A stretch of DNA of 64,000 nt from Metaruminococcus_A sp050943475 (GCA_050943475.1 JBMNPF010000001.1:124001-188000); one strand, 5' to 3'; counted from the stretch's first letter, positions 17,305 to 26,482 are shown. Numbers and translations: made by a program. Notes: a model not told the origin generated them from the sequence alone.

Positions 17305-19262
17305 ATCTTCACATCCTCGTTTTTAAACTGCTTTCCAAATTCAGAAACGGTTTGCTTGTAGGCCTCTGGAATTCCTACATCATAGCTTTTCCCGTTGATG
17401 AGGGTTGCATACATACCGCTATTTTTACAGACTTTCTGCAGTGCCGAGGTCAACTGGATTTCCTCCTCGCTGCCTTCGTGTGCGTCAATGTCTTTTTTGA
17501 GCTCGTCAAAAACCTCCGAGGTGAGGATATAGCTGCCGAAGGTGGAGTAGTAATGGTACTCTCCGTCGTCGCCTTTCATGCCAAGGTGGTCTTCGGCGTA
17601 GTCCATGGTAGGCTTTTCCACCATTGTCTCCACACAGATCCGGGTATTCCGGTTGTCTTCAAATTCCCCTTTGATAATGCCATAGTGCACAACGTCGCAA
17701 AGCGGAACTTCTTTGACTGAAATGCAGAGCTTTCCCGTGCGGTCGTAGACGGCAATCATCTGCTCTGCACAGCTTTGAACCGTGTTGCTGTGGTAAACGT
17801 GGTCGCCGAGCGAGAGAAGAACCGGCTCATTGCCGTGCAGGTACTCTTTGGCCAGGTAGACCGCATGGCCAAACCCGCGGCGTTCCTTTTGAACCACATA
17901 GCGGATCTTCTGCCCCAGAAGCTGCAGCTTCATTTCATATTCCCTTGCCCGCGGCGAGAGTTTGCTCAGATGTTCTTCGGTGAGGTCACTGTTGAAGATG
18001 CTTTCATACGCTTCCCGCTCGTCCTCACCCACAATGAGGATAATTTCCTCCATGCCCGCGCTGCTCAGCTCCTCGAGCAGGATGAGAATGGCTGGCTTGG
18101 CGTAGCCGTCGTAATCCACGACCGGGACAAACGCTTTTTTGATGAACCGGGTGGCAGGGTACATCCGTGTACCAAACCCGGCTACCGGAACAATGGCTTT
18201 TTTCACCTTTTGCTTGCTGGAGAGTACAAACGGGAACGCATCCATGCCCTTTTCCTGTTTTAAATAGGCAATGAGCTTCTCCTGACAGAAACGGTCTTTT
18301 GCCAAAAACTGTACCGATCCGTCGCCCTGTGAGCCAACGCCTTTTCCGCCGTAGACAAGCCCCTGAACGGTTTTATCCGCTAAGAGAGCATGCAGAACCG
18401 GAGCGGCCAGTTCGGCCGGACAGGCCGGAGCGACCTTTTCGTCAAACAGCTTCTGCGCCTCGACCATGATTTCGCCCAGGCGCTGTGCATCTCCCGCTTC
18501 AATCGCATGGATAGCATCGTCCACGAGCTTCTGATTATCTTCGCCCAACGCCTCGTGAACCTTTTGCTGCAATTCATTTGCGGGAAACGGGTAGCACCGG
18601 TTCAGGTCGGCTAAAATGCGGATGGTATCCTTGGAGGAACCAAGATTGGCATACACCCAGTAAAAATCCTGCCCGACCCGCAGCTTGTTGACCGCAATTT
18701 CGTCGCCGTCAAAGGTCATGCAGATGGGCTGAGAACCGTACGCGCAGGCCTGATCCAACCGGCCGCAGCGGGATTTGGTGAGGCATTCACCGCGGTAAGC
18801 CGCCTGCATTTCACCGTTTGTGTTTAAACGCAGCTTATACAGGTGGTTAAACGCCCGCGCCACAAGGACGCAGAACGCCGCACTGGAAGAAAGCCCTTTT
18901 TTCACGGGGAGGGTAACGTCGGTCACATAAATAGAAATACCGTTGGTGCGGTAATGCTCGCAGATATAGGCAGCAACCCCGCACGCATAGGAAAAGTAGT
19001 TGCTTTGGGCCGCTTGTTGCCTGAGGGTTTCCAGCTCCATCTCACAGGAGAATTCCACCCGTTTTCCATCCGGTGTTAAGGTGCTGATAAACAGCTCGTC
19101 GCTTTTTTTGGCGCGGGCGTAAATCCCCTGATCAATTCCGGTGACAATGGCCTTTCCAACCGAGATGTCACCGTTGATCATACGGTAGTAGCCCGCCCAG
19201 TCGGTGTGTTCGCCAAACAGGCAGAGCCTTCCGGGCACAAAAAGTTCAATTTGTCTCTCCAC
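17292..19262 (-). CDS. Fused GHMP sugar kinase / UTP-sugar nucleotidyltransferase
   Basis: A 656-residue two-enzyme fusion. Residues 1-345 are a GHMP kinase: PGRLCLFGEHTDWAG at 10-24 (galactokinase-like motif 1), GLSSSAA at 123-129 (ATP loop) and GGKGVGSQGDG at 305-315 (motif 3). Residues 353-656 are a GalU/RmlA-type nucleotidyltransferase: KKAIVPVAGFGTRMYPAT at 354-371, a KPAILILLEEL segment, and the SLGDHVY metal site. Kinase followed by pyrophosphorylase suggests a salvage route: free sugar to sugar-1-phosphate to UDP- (or other NDP-) sugar, as in FKP, which has the reverse domain order. The sugar may be galactose, but this is inference. It lies second in the operon, 21 bases after the LCP gene. 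Confidence 0.87.
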   Translation of the reverse strand: MERQIELFVPGRLCLFGEHTDWAGYYRMINGDISVGKAIVTGIDQGIYARAKKSDELFISTLTPDGKRVEFSCEMELETLRQQAAQSNYFSYACGVAAYICEHYRTNGISIYVTDVTLPVKKGLSSSAAFCVLVARAFNHLYKLRLNTNGEMQAAYRGECLTKSRCGRLDQACAYGSQPICMTFDGDEIAVNKLRVGQDFYWVYANLGSSKDTIRILADLNRCYPFPANELQQKVHEALGEDNQKLVDDAIHAIEAGDAQRLGEIMVEAQKLFDEKVAPACPAELAAPVLHALLADKTVQGLVYGGKGVGSQGDGSVQFLAKDRFCQEKLIAYLKQEKGMDAFPFVLSSKQKVKKAIVPVAGFGTRMYPATRFIKKAFVPVVDYDGYAKPAILILLEELSSAGMEEIILIVGEDEREAYESIFNSDLTEEHLSKLSPRAREYEMKLQLLGQKIRYVVQKERRGFGHAVYLAKEYLHGNEPVLLSLGDHVYHSNTVQSCAEQMIAVYDRTGKLCISVKEVPLCDVVHYGIIKGEFEDNRNTRICVETMVEKPTMDYAEDHLGMKGDDGEYHYYSTFGSYILTSEVFDELKKDIDAHEGSEEEIQLTSALQKVCKNSGMYATLINGKSYDVGIPEAYKQTVSEFGKQFKNEDVKIWGQ

Positions 19263-19283
19263 AATCCCTGTCTCCCTTTTTGG

Positions 19284-20411
19284 TTAATTCGGCAAAATAT
19301 CGTCGTAAATAAATTTGTGAATAATGTCGGTTGCAGTATTCAGGTCGTAGACAAAATACCAGGTTCCGTTAATGGTTTCTCCGCGGGAATTGCAGTCGGC
19401 GTTGGGCAGGCCGGCCTCTTCAATCGAAGCGCCGGACGAAACCGCCCACATGCCAATGCTCATCATCTCTTCATCGGTCAGCGAGGTGGAAGATTCCGAA
19501 AGCACCATGCTGATAAGCCCCGGATACTGGGTGACATTCAGATGCTTGGCCGAGTCAAACAGAGACATTAAAACCTCACGCTGCCGTTCGGCGCGCTGGA
19601 TGTCCGAGCCGGTATAACGGTTTCTGGAGTAGGCGACTGCCTGTCCGCCGGTCAGCTTAACGTCGCCGGTTTGCTGGAGCGGTTCGGTCGGAATGCCAAT
19701 ACTGTTGAGCTCATTGACATACCGGTTCATGATCTGGCGTTCGTCTTCGGTGACGTTGACGGTAACGCCGCCGACGTAATCGATAATGTTGGCGAGCTGG
19801 CCAAAGTTAACCGTAACAAAATCTTCAATATTCATGCCAAAATTCTGGTTTAGGGTCTTGACAGCCAGCTGCGCGCCACCGTAGGCATGCGCGTGGGTGA
19901 TTTTGGTTTTCCCGTGCCCTTCTACATCAACATAAGTGTCACGTGCAATTGAAATAATCTTAATTTTGCTGTGCACCCGGTCAATGGAAAGGATCATGAG
20001 GGCGTCGGAACGGCCGGAGTCAGAATCCATGTTCCGTGTGTCCACGCCGAAAAGGGCGATGTTGGTGACGTCGCTATTGCTGTATTTGTCCAGTATTTCC
20101 TGAGAAATACCCAGGTCGTCCGGGTTCAATTCTTCGCGGTCCACCTGACCCAGAAGCAGTTTTAGATAAAGGAATGCGACGCCGACGAGCAGGACGCATA
20201 CGCACAGAACGGAAACAAGAATGACCAGCGCCTTTTTTTTGCCGGACCATTTTTTGCGTCTGCGCTTGGAAGAACTGCTGATATCCTCCATTTCTCTCCG
20301 CTGGGCCGACGCGGGCCTAGAGCGTTTGTTCTGGCGCGCCGCCTTTTTGCTGTTGCTGCTAATATCTTTCATACCCGAACGTCCGGGTCGTTTGCTGTGG
20401 TGAGAAAGCAT
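19284..20411 (-). CDS. LytR-CpsA-Psr (LCP) family glycan ligase
   Basis: A 375-residue protein: basic cytoplasmic N-terminus (1-60), one membrane helix at 61-83, then an extracellular LCP domain. Key family residues are visible in FGVDTRNM (D124, R126), GRSDALM (R134, D136) and SIARDTYV (R157). LCP proteins transfer polyprenyl-linked glycans to peptidoglycan. As the first gene of the locus it indicates that the polysaccharide is wall-anchored. The ATG at 20411 has an AAAGGGGA site; the in-frame Met at residue 14 is less well served. Confidence 0.93.
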   Translation of the reverse strand: MLSHHSKRPGRSGMKDISSNSKKAARQNKRSRPASAQRREMEDISSSSKRRRKKWSGKKKALVILVSVLCVCVLLVGVAFLYLKLLLGQVDREELNPDDLGISQEILDKYSNSDVTNIALFGVDTRNMDSDSGRSDALMILSIDRVHSKIKIISIARDTYVDVEGHGKTKITHAHAYGGAQLAVKTLNQNFGMNIEDFVTVNFGQLANIIDYVGGVTVNVTEDERQIMNRYVNELNSIGIPTEPLQQTGDVKLTGGQAVAYSRNRYTGSDIQRAERQREVLMSLFDSAKHLNVTQYPGLISMVLSESSTSLTDEEMMSIGMWAVSSGASIEEAGLPNADCNSRGETINGTWYFVYDLNTATDIIHKFIYDDILPN

Positions 20412-20441
20412 AAAAAGTCCCCTTTTGCTGTAATCAAAAAC

Positions 20442-20470
20442 GTATAAACATTATTTATTGTACATGTAAA
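20442..20470 (-). promoter_or_regulatory. Candidate sigma-A promoter of the surface-polysaccharide operon
   Basis: On the minus strand TTTACA (20465-20470) and TTATAC (20442-20447) are 17 bases apart, and the -10 lies about 30 bases before the LCP start codon. Both boxes differ from consensus by one or two bases. Confidence 0.5.
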
Positions 20471-20707
20471 ATTTCGAATAAATATGACATTGTGTAACAT
20501 CCCAACCTATATTTTAAAGTTTCAGTTGTTAGAAGTCAACCTTTCGTGCAGAATAAAAACATATTTTAGGTAAAACAAATGCCGTTTTTTAACTGCTGTG
20601 AGACCGCCCGCCTCATTTTGCCCGATTTTATGATATATCGTTCTGTATATGTCCCCCGTATTGCGCCTTTCTATAATCACATCTTTGTGAGGATTATTCC
20701 TCATACT

Positions 20708-20757
20708 CATATAACCTCATTATATGGGATAATTTAAAGAAAGTAAAGGGTTATATG
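20708..20757. promoter_or_regulatory. Inverted repeat before the HTH gene, possible operator
   Basis: CATATAACC (20708-20716) and GGTTATATG (20749-20757) form a perfect 9-bp inverted repeat 32 bases apart, just upstream of the small HTH regulator. Autoregulation is a guess. The remaining DNA between 20471 and 20779 shows no convincing gene. Confidence 0.3.
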
Positions 20758-20779
20758 ATGGCTATATAGGGAGCAGTCT

Positions 20780-21007
20780 ATGATTTCGTTTGAGCCGTTA
20801 AGAATACAATTAAAGGAAAAAGGCATCAGCACATATTACCTTAGAAATAAATGCGGGTTCTACAATTTGGACAGTAAAACCATTCAAAGGCTTATGGCCG
20901 ACGATTCTGTTTCAACCAATACGCTAAATGCTTTGTGCAACATTTTAAACTGCGATTTATCGGAAGTCGTCACGTTTATACCGGATAACCGTTTGCCGAA
21001 TGAATAG
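20780..21007 (+). CDS. Small Cro/CI-type HTH regulator
   Basis: A 75-residue protein that is almost entirely one helix-turn-helix domain of the short XRE type: LRIQLKEKGISTYYLRNKCG, then SKTIQRLMADDSVSTNTLNALCNILNCDLSEVV. The last part is the family's typical end of helix 5. It lacks a sensor domain. A GGGAG site lies six bases before the ATG. It is read divergently from the polysaccharide operon, whose first gene starts 370 bases away, so it may regulate that operon. Confidence 0.82.
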   Translation: MISFEPLRIQLKEKGISTYYLRNKCGFYNLDSKTIQRLMADDSVSTNTLNALCNILNCDLSEVVTFIPDNRLPNE

Positions 21008-21685
21008 GCGGGCGGTGCTGGATGTTTCAAGCAGGCGGGCGGTTGTTTTTCCGAACGTGTTGACACCGCATATTTTAACGGGGAAAGCCCGGCCGCCGGA
21101 GTTGCAGGATTGCCGTTTTGCACGGCGATCCTTTTTCGTGGATGAAAATGGAATCTGGCCAAGTGTAACAAAAACCTGTATTTAGTTTAAACCAATATTG
21201 CTTCTGTATAACCAAAAAGGGCTGTAAAAATGACCCAGAAAGAACCCCGGTATGTGCGGGGTTCTTCTTTTTATATGTTGACGCGCGGTTCGCCGGGCGC
21301 CTTGAAAACCGCCGGCTGTGGACAAACGCCCTGATTGCGCCCTGAAAGTTACGAAAGCTCTTGCCCGCTGTTGCCGCAAAAGATTTTTGGCGGTTTGAGA
21401 CGATTGGCACAGCCTGTTTGTGAAATAACCGCCAGACGGCGGAATGATTTTGGAGCTTTGTGCACATCATTTCTATGGTTAGTTACGTTGTTGTTTCTGT
21501 CAACGGGTGCCGCGGCGAAAATTTAAATTTTGGAGAACGCCAAAAGCCGCGAAACAAGCGTGCAATTTGATTTCAAAAGAAAAACCGGACTGGGCGCACT
21601 TTTTTTAAAATTTGGCGCATACTAAACAGGACGAAACGACTTGCGATGAAGCAACGCTTGATCGATAAAAAACGGGGGCGGCAGG
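21008..21685. other. Intergenic region without a recognised gene
   Basis: Apart from the terminator at 21241-21272, I see no convincing coding region in these 678 bases. The open frames present have no ribosome site and protein sequence unlike known families. Confidence 0.4.
21241..21272 (+). terminator. Rho-independent terminator
   Basis: Stem AGAACCCCG (21241-21249) pairs with CGGGGTTCT (21257-21265) over a 7-base loop, followed by TCTTTTTAT. It lies about 230 bases beyond the HTH gene. Confidence 0.75.
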
Positions 21686-22360
21686 ATGGAACAGTTGATT
21701 CAAATGAAAGCGGTCAGCAAATGGTACCGCCGGGGTGAGAATGTGGTAAAAGCGTTGGATGGAGTGGACTTCTCGGTCCGGAAAGGGGAGTTTGTCGCCA
21801 TAATTGGGGCAAGCGGCTCGGGAAAATCCACCCTGATGAATCTAATTGGGTGTTTGGACGTGCCGACCCGCGGCAGTTATGCGCTGGACGGCTGCGATGT
21901 GATGTCGTTGCGGGAAAAGGAGCTGTCTGAAATCCGCAACAAAAAGATTGGATTTGTATTTCAGGGATTTTATCTGATTCCAGGGCTCAACGCCACCGAA
22001 AATGTGGAACTGCCGCTGCTTTACCGCGGAATGCCCCGGGCCGAGCGGCGGGAGCTTTCTGCCGCCGCACTGGAACGGGTTGGTCTTGGCAACCGGATGA
22101 CCCACCTGCCGGGGCAGATGTCCGGCGGCCAGCAGCAGCGGGTGGCCATTGCCCGGGCCATTGCAGCCCGGCCCCCGGTTTTGCTGGCCGACGAACCCAC
22201 CGGAAACCTGGACAGCAAATCCGGTGCGGAGATCATGGCCATTTTGCAGGAGCTTCATGAGGAGGGAAAGACCATTCTGCTCATCACCCACGACCAGAAG
22301 GTGGCGGGTTATGCCGAACGGGTGTTTACCATGCGGGACGGGCACCTGTCCCCCTGCTGA
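21686..22360 (+). CDS. ABC transporter ATP-binding protein (MacB/LolD type)
   Basis: A 224-residue ATPase with Walker A GASGSGKSTLMN, Q-loop VFQGFYLIPGL, signature MSGGQQQRVAIARAI and Walker B LLADEPTGNLD. These match the MacB/LolD/FtsE subfamily, which serves MacB- or BceAB-like permeases. No permease gene adjoins it: the next gene, 230 bases on, is a glycosyltransferase. The partner must therefore be encoded elsewhere, or the permease gene was lost. The ribosome site is GGGGGCGG before the ATG. Confidence 0.88.
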   Translation: MEQLIQMKAVSKWYRRGENVVKALDGVDFSVRKGEFVAIIGASGSGKSTLMNLIGCLDVPTRGSYALDGCDVMSLREKELSEIRNKKIGFVFQGFYLIPGLNATENVELPLLYRGMPRAERRELSAAALERVGLGNRMTHLPGQMSGGQQQRVAIARAIAARPPVLLADEPTGNLDSKSGAEIMAILQELHEEGKTILLITHDQKVAGYAERVFTMRDGHLSPC

Positions 22361-22591
22361 TGGGCGCCGTTTCAGGGGGCAGGAAAGAAAAACGCTGCTA
22401 CTGGCCCGGCAGCAAACAAGTCTGCCACTTGGTGCTGAAGCCCCATTACAACCACTTTTTTGTTCGCGGCCAGGCAGGATTTCTGCAAAGAGTTACGGTT
22501 TGTCATTGAACTGTTTGGGCTTTTGTGGTACCCTTAACAAAGAAAAAAGGGCGCGGTACTGCGCCCAAGCTGGAAGGAGAGAGGCAGTGCG

Positions 22592-23758
22592 ATGAAGGTT
22601 CTGGTGATTACGGCAACCATTGGGCAGGGCCACAACGCGGTTGCACGTTCCATTGCGAACGGCCTTTCTGCGCGCGGCGTGGATTGCGAAGTGCTGGATA
22701 TGTACCGTTATTTCAGCCCGGCGCTGCAAAAAATTGTGCAGGGCGGGTATTTAGCGTCCATTAAGTCGGTTTCGGCCATGCATGTCCGCAAGATTGGCGA
22801 AAAATATTACGATATGATGGAAAAGGGCTACCGCCCTCTCAACGAGCATGCGTTTGCGCGTTTCAAGAACCTGCCGTTTGCTAAGTCGCTGAAAAAATAT
22901 TTGGATGAATACCAGCCGGATCTCATTATCTGCACCCAGGTGTACTGCGTACATATTATGGATATTGTCAAGTCCAAAGGCTGGACCGACGCTGTCCTGA
23001 TGGGAGTGGACACCGACTTTACGGTGCAGGCGCATTGGCAGGGGAACGACTACCTGGATTATATTGTCACCGCTTCAGAGGGGCTGACCGGGCAGCTGCT
23101 CATGAAACAGGTGCCCAAGGAGCGGGTTTTGCCCTTTGGCATTCCAATTTCCCCGCGGTTTCAGGAGCGGGTGGACAAGCGGGAGGCAAGGGAGATGCTC
23201 TGCCTGGATCCGGAGAAAAAAACGCTGCTTATTATGGGCGGCAGCATGGGTTACGGCAGCATTGACAAGACCATTTTGCAGCTGGACGCACTGCCGTTTG
23301 ATTTTCAGGTGATGGTGGTCTGCGGCAGCAACCTGCGGATGCGTGCCAAGCTAAAAAAGCTCAAGACCAACAAGCGGTTTGACATCTATGGTTTTTCCTA
23401 TGACATTCCGCTGATGATGGACGCGGCAGACGTGATGATCACCAAGCCCGGCGGCATTTCGCTTTCGGAAGGGCTCGCCAAAAACCTGCCGATGGTGCTG
23501 GACAACGCCATCCCCGGCATGGAGGACCGCAACGCCGATTTTATGGTGGAGCGCGGGCTGGCGCTTGCGGTGCGCAAGACCTACCCCATCGCCCAGGCGG
23601 TGACCGATCTGTTGGACAACGACGAACGCGCTGCAAAAATGCGGGAGAACATGAAAGAGCACGCGCACCCGGATTCCACCGAAAAACTCTGTGCGTTTAT
23701 CATCGCCCGGGCAACGGAACATGAGCAGGCAAAGGAATTGGAAGCTCTGCCGCTGTAA
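22592..23758 (+). CDS. Processive diacylglycerol glucosyltransferase (UgtP/MGDG synthase-like)
   Basis: A 388-residue GT28/MGDG-synthase protein. The N-terminus MKVLVITATIGQGHNAVARSI carries the GQGH motif of the lipid-acceptor domain. The donor-binding half has MGGSMGYGSID and the DVMITKPGGISLSEGLA motif of the UDP-sugar pocket. Such enzymes make mono- and diglucosyldiacylglycerol, the anchor for lipoteichoic acid, at the inner face of the membrane. The start has AAGGAGAGAGG upstream. A strong terminator follows. Confidence 0.88.
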   Translation: MKVLVITATIGQGHNAVARSIANGLSARGVDCEVLDMYRYFSPALQKIVQGGYLASIKSVSAMHVRKIGEKYYDMMEKGYRPLNEHAFARFKNLPFAKSLKKYLDEYQPDLIICTQVYCVHIMDIVKSKGWTDAVLMGVDTDFTVQAHWQGNDYLDYIVTASEGLTGQLLMKQVPKERVLPFGIPISPRFQERVDKREAREMLCLDPEKKTLLIMGGSMGYGSIDKTILQLDALPFDFQVMVVCGSNLRMRAKLKKLKTNKRFDIYGFSYDIPLMMDAADVMITKPGGISLSEGLAKNLPMVLDNAIPGMEDRNADFMVERGLALAVRKTYPIAQAVTDLLDNDERAAKMRENMKEHAHPDSTEKLCAFIIARATEHEQAKELEALPL

Positions 23759-23804
23759 CGAGGCAGGCTCGTTTGAAAACACGCTGAAAAACACAAATGA
23801 ACAG

Positions 23805-23849
23805 CACAAACAGGCCCCGCACCGAATTTCGGTGCGGGGCCTGTTTGTA
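23805..23849. terminator. Strong bidirectional terminator
   Basis: A perfect 15-bp stem (CAGGCCCCGCACCGA at 23811-23825 with its complement at 23829-23843) is flanked by ACAAA and TTTGT. It separates the convergent glucosyltransferase and AadA-like genes. Confidence 0.85.
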
Positions 23850-23937
23850 TGTAGGAATAAATTGGCGACCAATGAAGGGAAAGGTTTTGCTTGGTTAGGC
23901 TCGGCGTTTTTTCCTGCTCTTGACAAACGGGAAAAGG

Positions 23938-24741
23938 TTAAGGGTTGTTTCGTGTAGGTGGGAACTGCGTTTCTATCACGTCCGCCATTTCAAGGACAAA
24001 GCGCCGCGCTTTTTCATACGTCATCTCGTCGGGCGTTTCATCCCGTGCCTGCCGCCAGGCGAGCGCCTGTTCAATGAGCGGGCGCTTTTCCGGCATCCGC
24101 TCAGCAACGTAGGCGGCGGCCTCCCGTTTGGAAACCTGTTTTCCCGTGGCAAGGGTGGTGTAGGCGCGGCACATGGTGAGGATGGCGTAGCCCTGGTAAC
24201 CGCGGGAGCGCTTGGTGTTCTGTATGTATTCCCGCCACGAGACGGCGTGGGCGCGGATGGCGCCGAGAAACTCCTCATCGGTAATGTGAGGAATGACCGA
24301 GGCGGCGGGCGGCCCTGCGAGCGGGAGCCCGTAGGTCTGCACAAAATACCAGTTGGTGAGCCAGTCTGCATTGCAGGGGACAAAGTGGAGGGGTTCGCCG
24401 GGGCTGATGTTTGCCATGGTCGTCTCCCGGGTGCGGAAGCAGGCAAGGCTCTGGCGGCTCACATACTGGACCTCAATGCGGTTCTCCCACGCGGGGAATG
24501 TCTGCGCCAGCCGGGTGTGAAAACCGCGCAGCTCCTCCAGCTCCTGCGGTGTGACGGGGGCGGACAAAACGGCGGCGAGGTCAATGTCGCTGACCGAACA
24601 GTCAAAATCCCCCCAGATGAGGGAACCATAGCAGTAAACACCGATGAGCTTTTGACCAAACAGAGTCTGCAGGCCACTGGTCAGGGCGGCAAGCAGGCGG
24701 TTGATCTCCTCGTAAGGGGTTGGGAAATTGGGCTGTGGCAT
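23938..24741 (-). CDS. AadA-like nucleotidyltransferase with DUF4111 domain
   Basis: A 267-residue protein. The N-terminal nucleotidyltransferase motif is YCYGSLIWGDFDCSVSDIDLAAVL: GS, then DxD, as in aminoglycoside adenylyltransferases. The C-terminal helical half (about 150-260) matches the DUF4111 part of AadA-type enzymes, including CRAYTTLATGKQVSKREAAAY. AadA enzymes adenylylate streptomycin/spectinomycin, but many chromosomal relatives have no proven resistance role. I chose the ATG at 24741, which has AGGAGG eight bases upstream; a GTG three codons earlier would overlap that site. Confidence 0.82.
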   Translation of the reverse strand: MPQPNFPTPYEEINRLLAALTSGLQTLFGQKLIGVYCYGSLIWGDFDCSVSDIDLAAVLSAPVTPQELEELRGFHTRLAQTFPAWENRIEVQYVSRQSLACFRTRETTMANISPGEPLHFVPCNADWLTNWYFVQTYGLPLAGPPAASVIPHITDEEFLGAIRAHAVSWREYIQNTKRSRGYQGYAILTMCRAYTTLATGKQVSKREAAAYVAERMPEKRPLIEQALAWRQARDETPDEMTYEKARRFVLEMADVIETQFPPTRNNP

Positions 24742-25032
24742 GTAAAGCACCTCCTGACAGATGGGTTGAAGTGAGAAAGAAGCAGCAAAGTTTGATTTTT
24801 TGCCGCGTTACCCGCTGGCATGGTTTAGGACAGTGAAAGGACAGCCTTTCCTCCAAACAGGAACGTTGGAATTGTCCCCGCGGGACAGGCTGGTTCGTAT
24901 ACGGATTTTCCACCGCTGTGAAGCAGCAGAAAATTATGCGGACTCACGGGTTTTCCGCGAGGAGGCCCGCCCATGCCGGAAGGCGGTATACCGGAAGAAA
25001 GATGGGGATTTTGAGGATCTCTCCGATGGAAA

Positions 25033-26148
25033 TCAGGCTTGTGCCTGCTCCATAGCGTCGGTCAAACGCAAAATAATGGCGTTGGAGACCAGAAAGCCGC
25101 GCGGTGTAAGCGCAATGCGCGTTTGATTGACGGCGAGCAGCCCCGCCTGTTCCAGCGGCCGTGCCGCGGCAAGCACCGCCTGCCGCGCGGCACTGTTGAT
25201 GGACAGTGCCGCCAAATCCACACCTTCGGAAAGGCGTAGCCGGAGCATCAGCTCTTCGACGGCCGGGTTTTCGCATGAATCGGTCAGGGTGGCGTTGGTG
25301 CCGTCTGAGGACAGATAGCCGGCCAAATCCCGCGGATGCGCGTACCGTCCGCCCTGGTAGAAGGAATGGGCCGCCGGGCCGAAGCCAAGGTATTCCTCCC
25401 GCCGCCAGTATTTGAGGTTATGGCGGCTTTCAAAGCCGGGCCGGGCAAAGTTGGAGATTTCGTACTGGCGGAACCCGGCGCGGGCGAGCTGCTCCACCGC
25501 CAGCAGGTAAAGGTCGCAGACTGTATCCTCATCCGGGCAAGCCTCCGCCATGTTGGTTTTGGCGTATGGAGTGCCCGGCTCAATTTTCAACAGATAGGCC
25601 GAGATGTGTTGAATTTCGAGCGCGTTCAGAAACGCAATGCTCCGGCAGAGGCTCTCCGGCGTCTGCCCCGGTATGCCGAGCATGAGATCCACCGAAAGGT
25701 TTTCAAATCCCGCCGCCTTTGCAGAGGAGACGGCGGATTGCACCATCGCCGGGGACTGCCGCCGCCCAAGTGTTTTCAGCTCTTCCGGGTCAGCGGACTG
25801 CATCCCGAATGAGATGCGGTTAAAGCCAGCCGCGCGCAGCGCCTCATATTCCCGCAGAGGGAGTGAAAAGGGGTTCGCCTCCAGCGTGATCTCACAATCC
25901 GGTGCAAGTGTAAATTGATTCCGCAGCGCGGCAAGCAGCGCGGACAGGCGCGCCGAACCGAACAGCACCGGGGTTCCGCCGCCAAAATAAACGCTTTCGG
26001 CGGCAACGCCGCCTGGGGCGCGGGCGATTTCGTGCAGCAGCACGGTGTGGTAAGCGTCCATATCAGCCGGGCGCGCCGGGAGGGAGTAAAAATCGCAGTA
26101 AGGGCATTTGGTGGCACAAAACGGAATGTGGATGTAAAGCCCGGCCAT
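25033..26148 (-). CDS. hemW: Radical SAM protein HemW (heme chaperone, HemN-like)
   Basis: A 371-residue radical SAM enzyme starting MAGLYIHIPFCATKCPYCDFYS, with the CX3CX2C iron-sulfur motif (CATKCPYC). The glycine-rich SAM motif YFGGGTP follows, and the C-terminal HemN domain covers about 280-371 (LKYWRREEYLGFGPAAHSF). The start here (ATG at 26148) is set by AGGAGG six bases upstream, and the family consensus begins at this Met. The protein is more likely a HemW heme chaperone than a true coproporphyrinogen oxidase, since gene order after lepA and length fit HemW. It follows lepA on the same strand, a common Firmicutes arrangement. Confidence 0.88.
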   Translation of the reverse strand: MAGLYIHIPFCATKCPYCDFYSLPARPADMDAYHTVLLHEIARAPGGVAAESVYFGGGTPVLFGSARLSALLAALRNQFTLAPDCEITLEANPFSLPLREYEALRAAGFNRISFGMQSADPEELKTLGRRQSPAMVQSAVSSAKAAGFENLSVDLMLGIPGQTPESLCRSIAFLNALEIQHISAYLLKIEPGTPYAKTNMAEACPDEDTVCDLYLLAVEQLARAGFRQYEISNFARPGFESRHNLKYWRREEYLGFGPAAHSFYQGGRYAHPRDLAGYLSSDGTNATLTDSCENPAVEELMLRLRLSEGVDLAALSINSAARQAVLAAARPLEQAGLLAVNQTRIALTPRGFLVSNAIILRLTDAMEQAQA

Positions 26149-26369
26149 AACGTGCCTCCTTTTGATACGAATTGATACGAAAAGCCGCTGCGGCAGAGTA
26201 AAACGGTATTGCCGGGGACAGACGCCACGCGGAAGATGGTCATGACGACGCCGCAATTTCGGCGCAGATGCAGCATGGGTGATGCTCCGGGTGCGCGTTT
26301 GCCGTTGCGGCGGCCCCGCTTTATTTGGCAGGCCAATACGGACCGTCGGCGAAAAAGACAAGTTCCTGC

Positions 26370-26421
26370 TTTTTGACAGGCGGCCCTGTCAAAAAGATCC
26401 GCAGGGAACCCTGCGGATCTT
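26370..26421 (-). terminator. Tandem terminator after lepA
   Basis: Two adjoining hairpins: a 13-bp stem (26394-26406 with 26409-26421), followed on the minus strand by TTTTT, and an 11-bp stem (26370-26380 with 26385-26395) that shares the A/T run. They lie just beyond lepA. The rest of 26149-26482 holds no gene. Confidence 0.8.
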
Positions 26422-26482
26422 GAATTGCCGGATGTCTCCCCCGCCGAACGGGTCGGGCATGTTTGGGGAATCCGCGGGGACG

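Noticed and set aside
20522..20710. A 62-codon minus-strand frame upstream of the polysaccharide operon
   Set aside because: No ribosome site and no family resemblance; it overlaps likely promoter DNA of both flanking genes.
21075..21470. A 131-codon minus-strand frame in the gap before the ABC ATPase
   Set aside because: It has no ribosome site, low-complexity basic sequence, and crosses a clear plus-strand terminator at 21241-21272.
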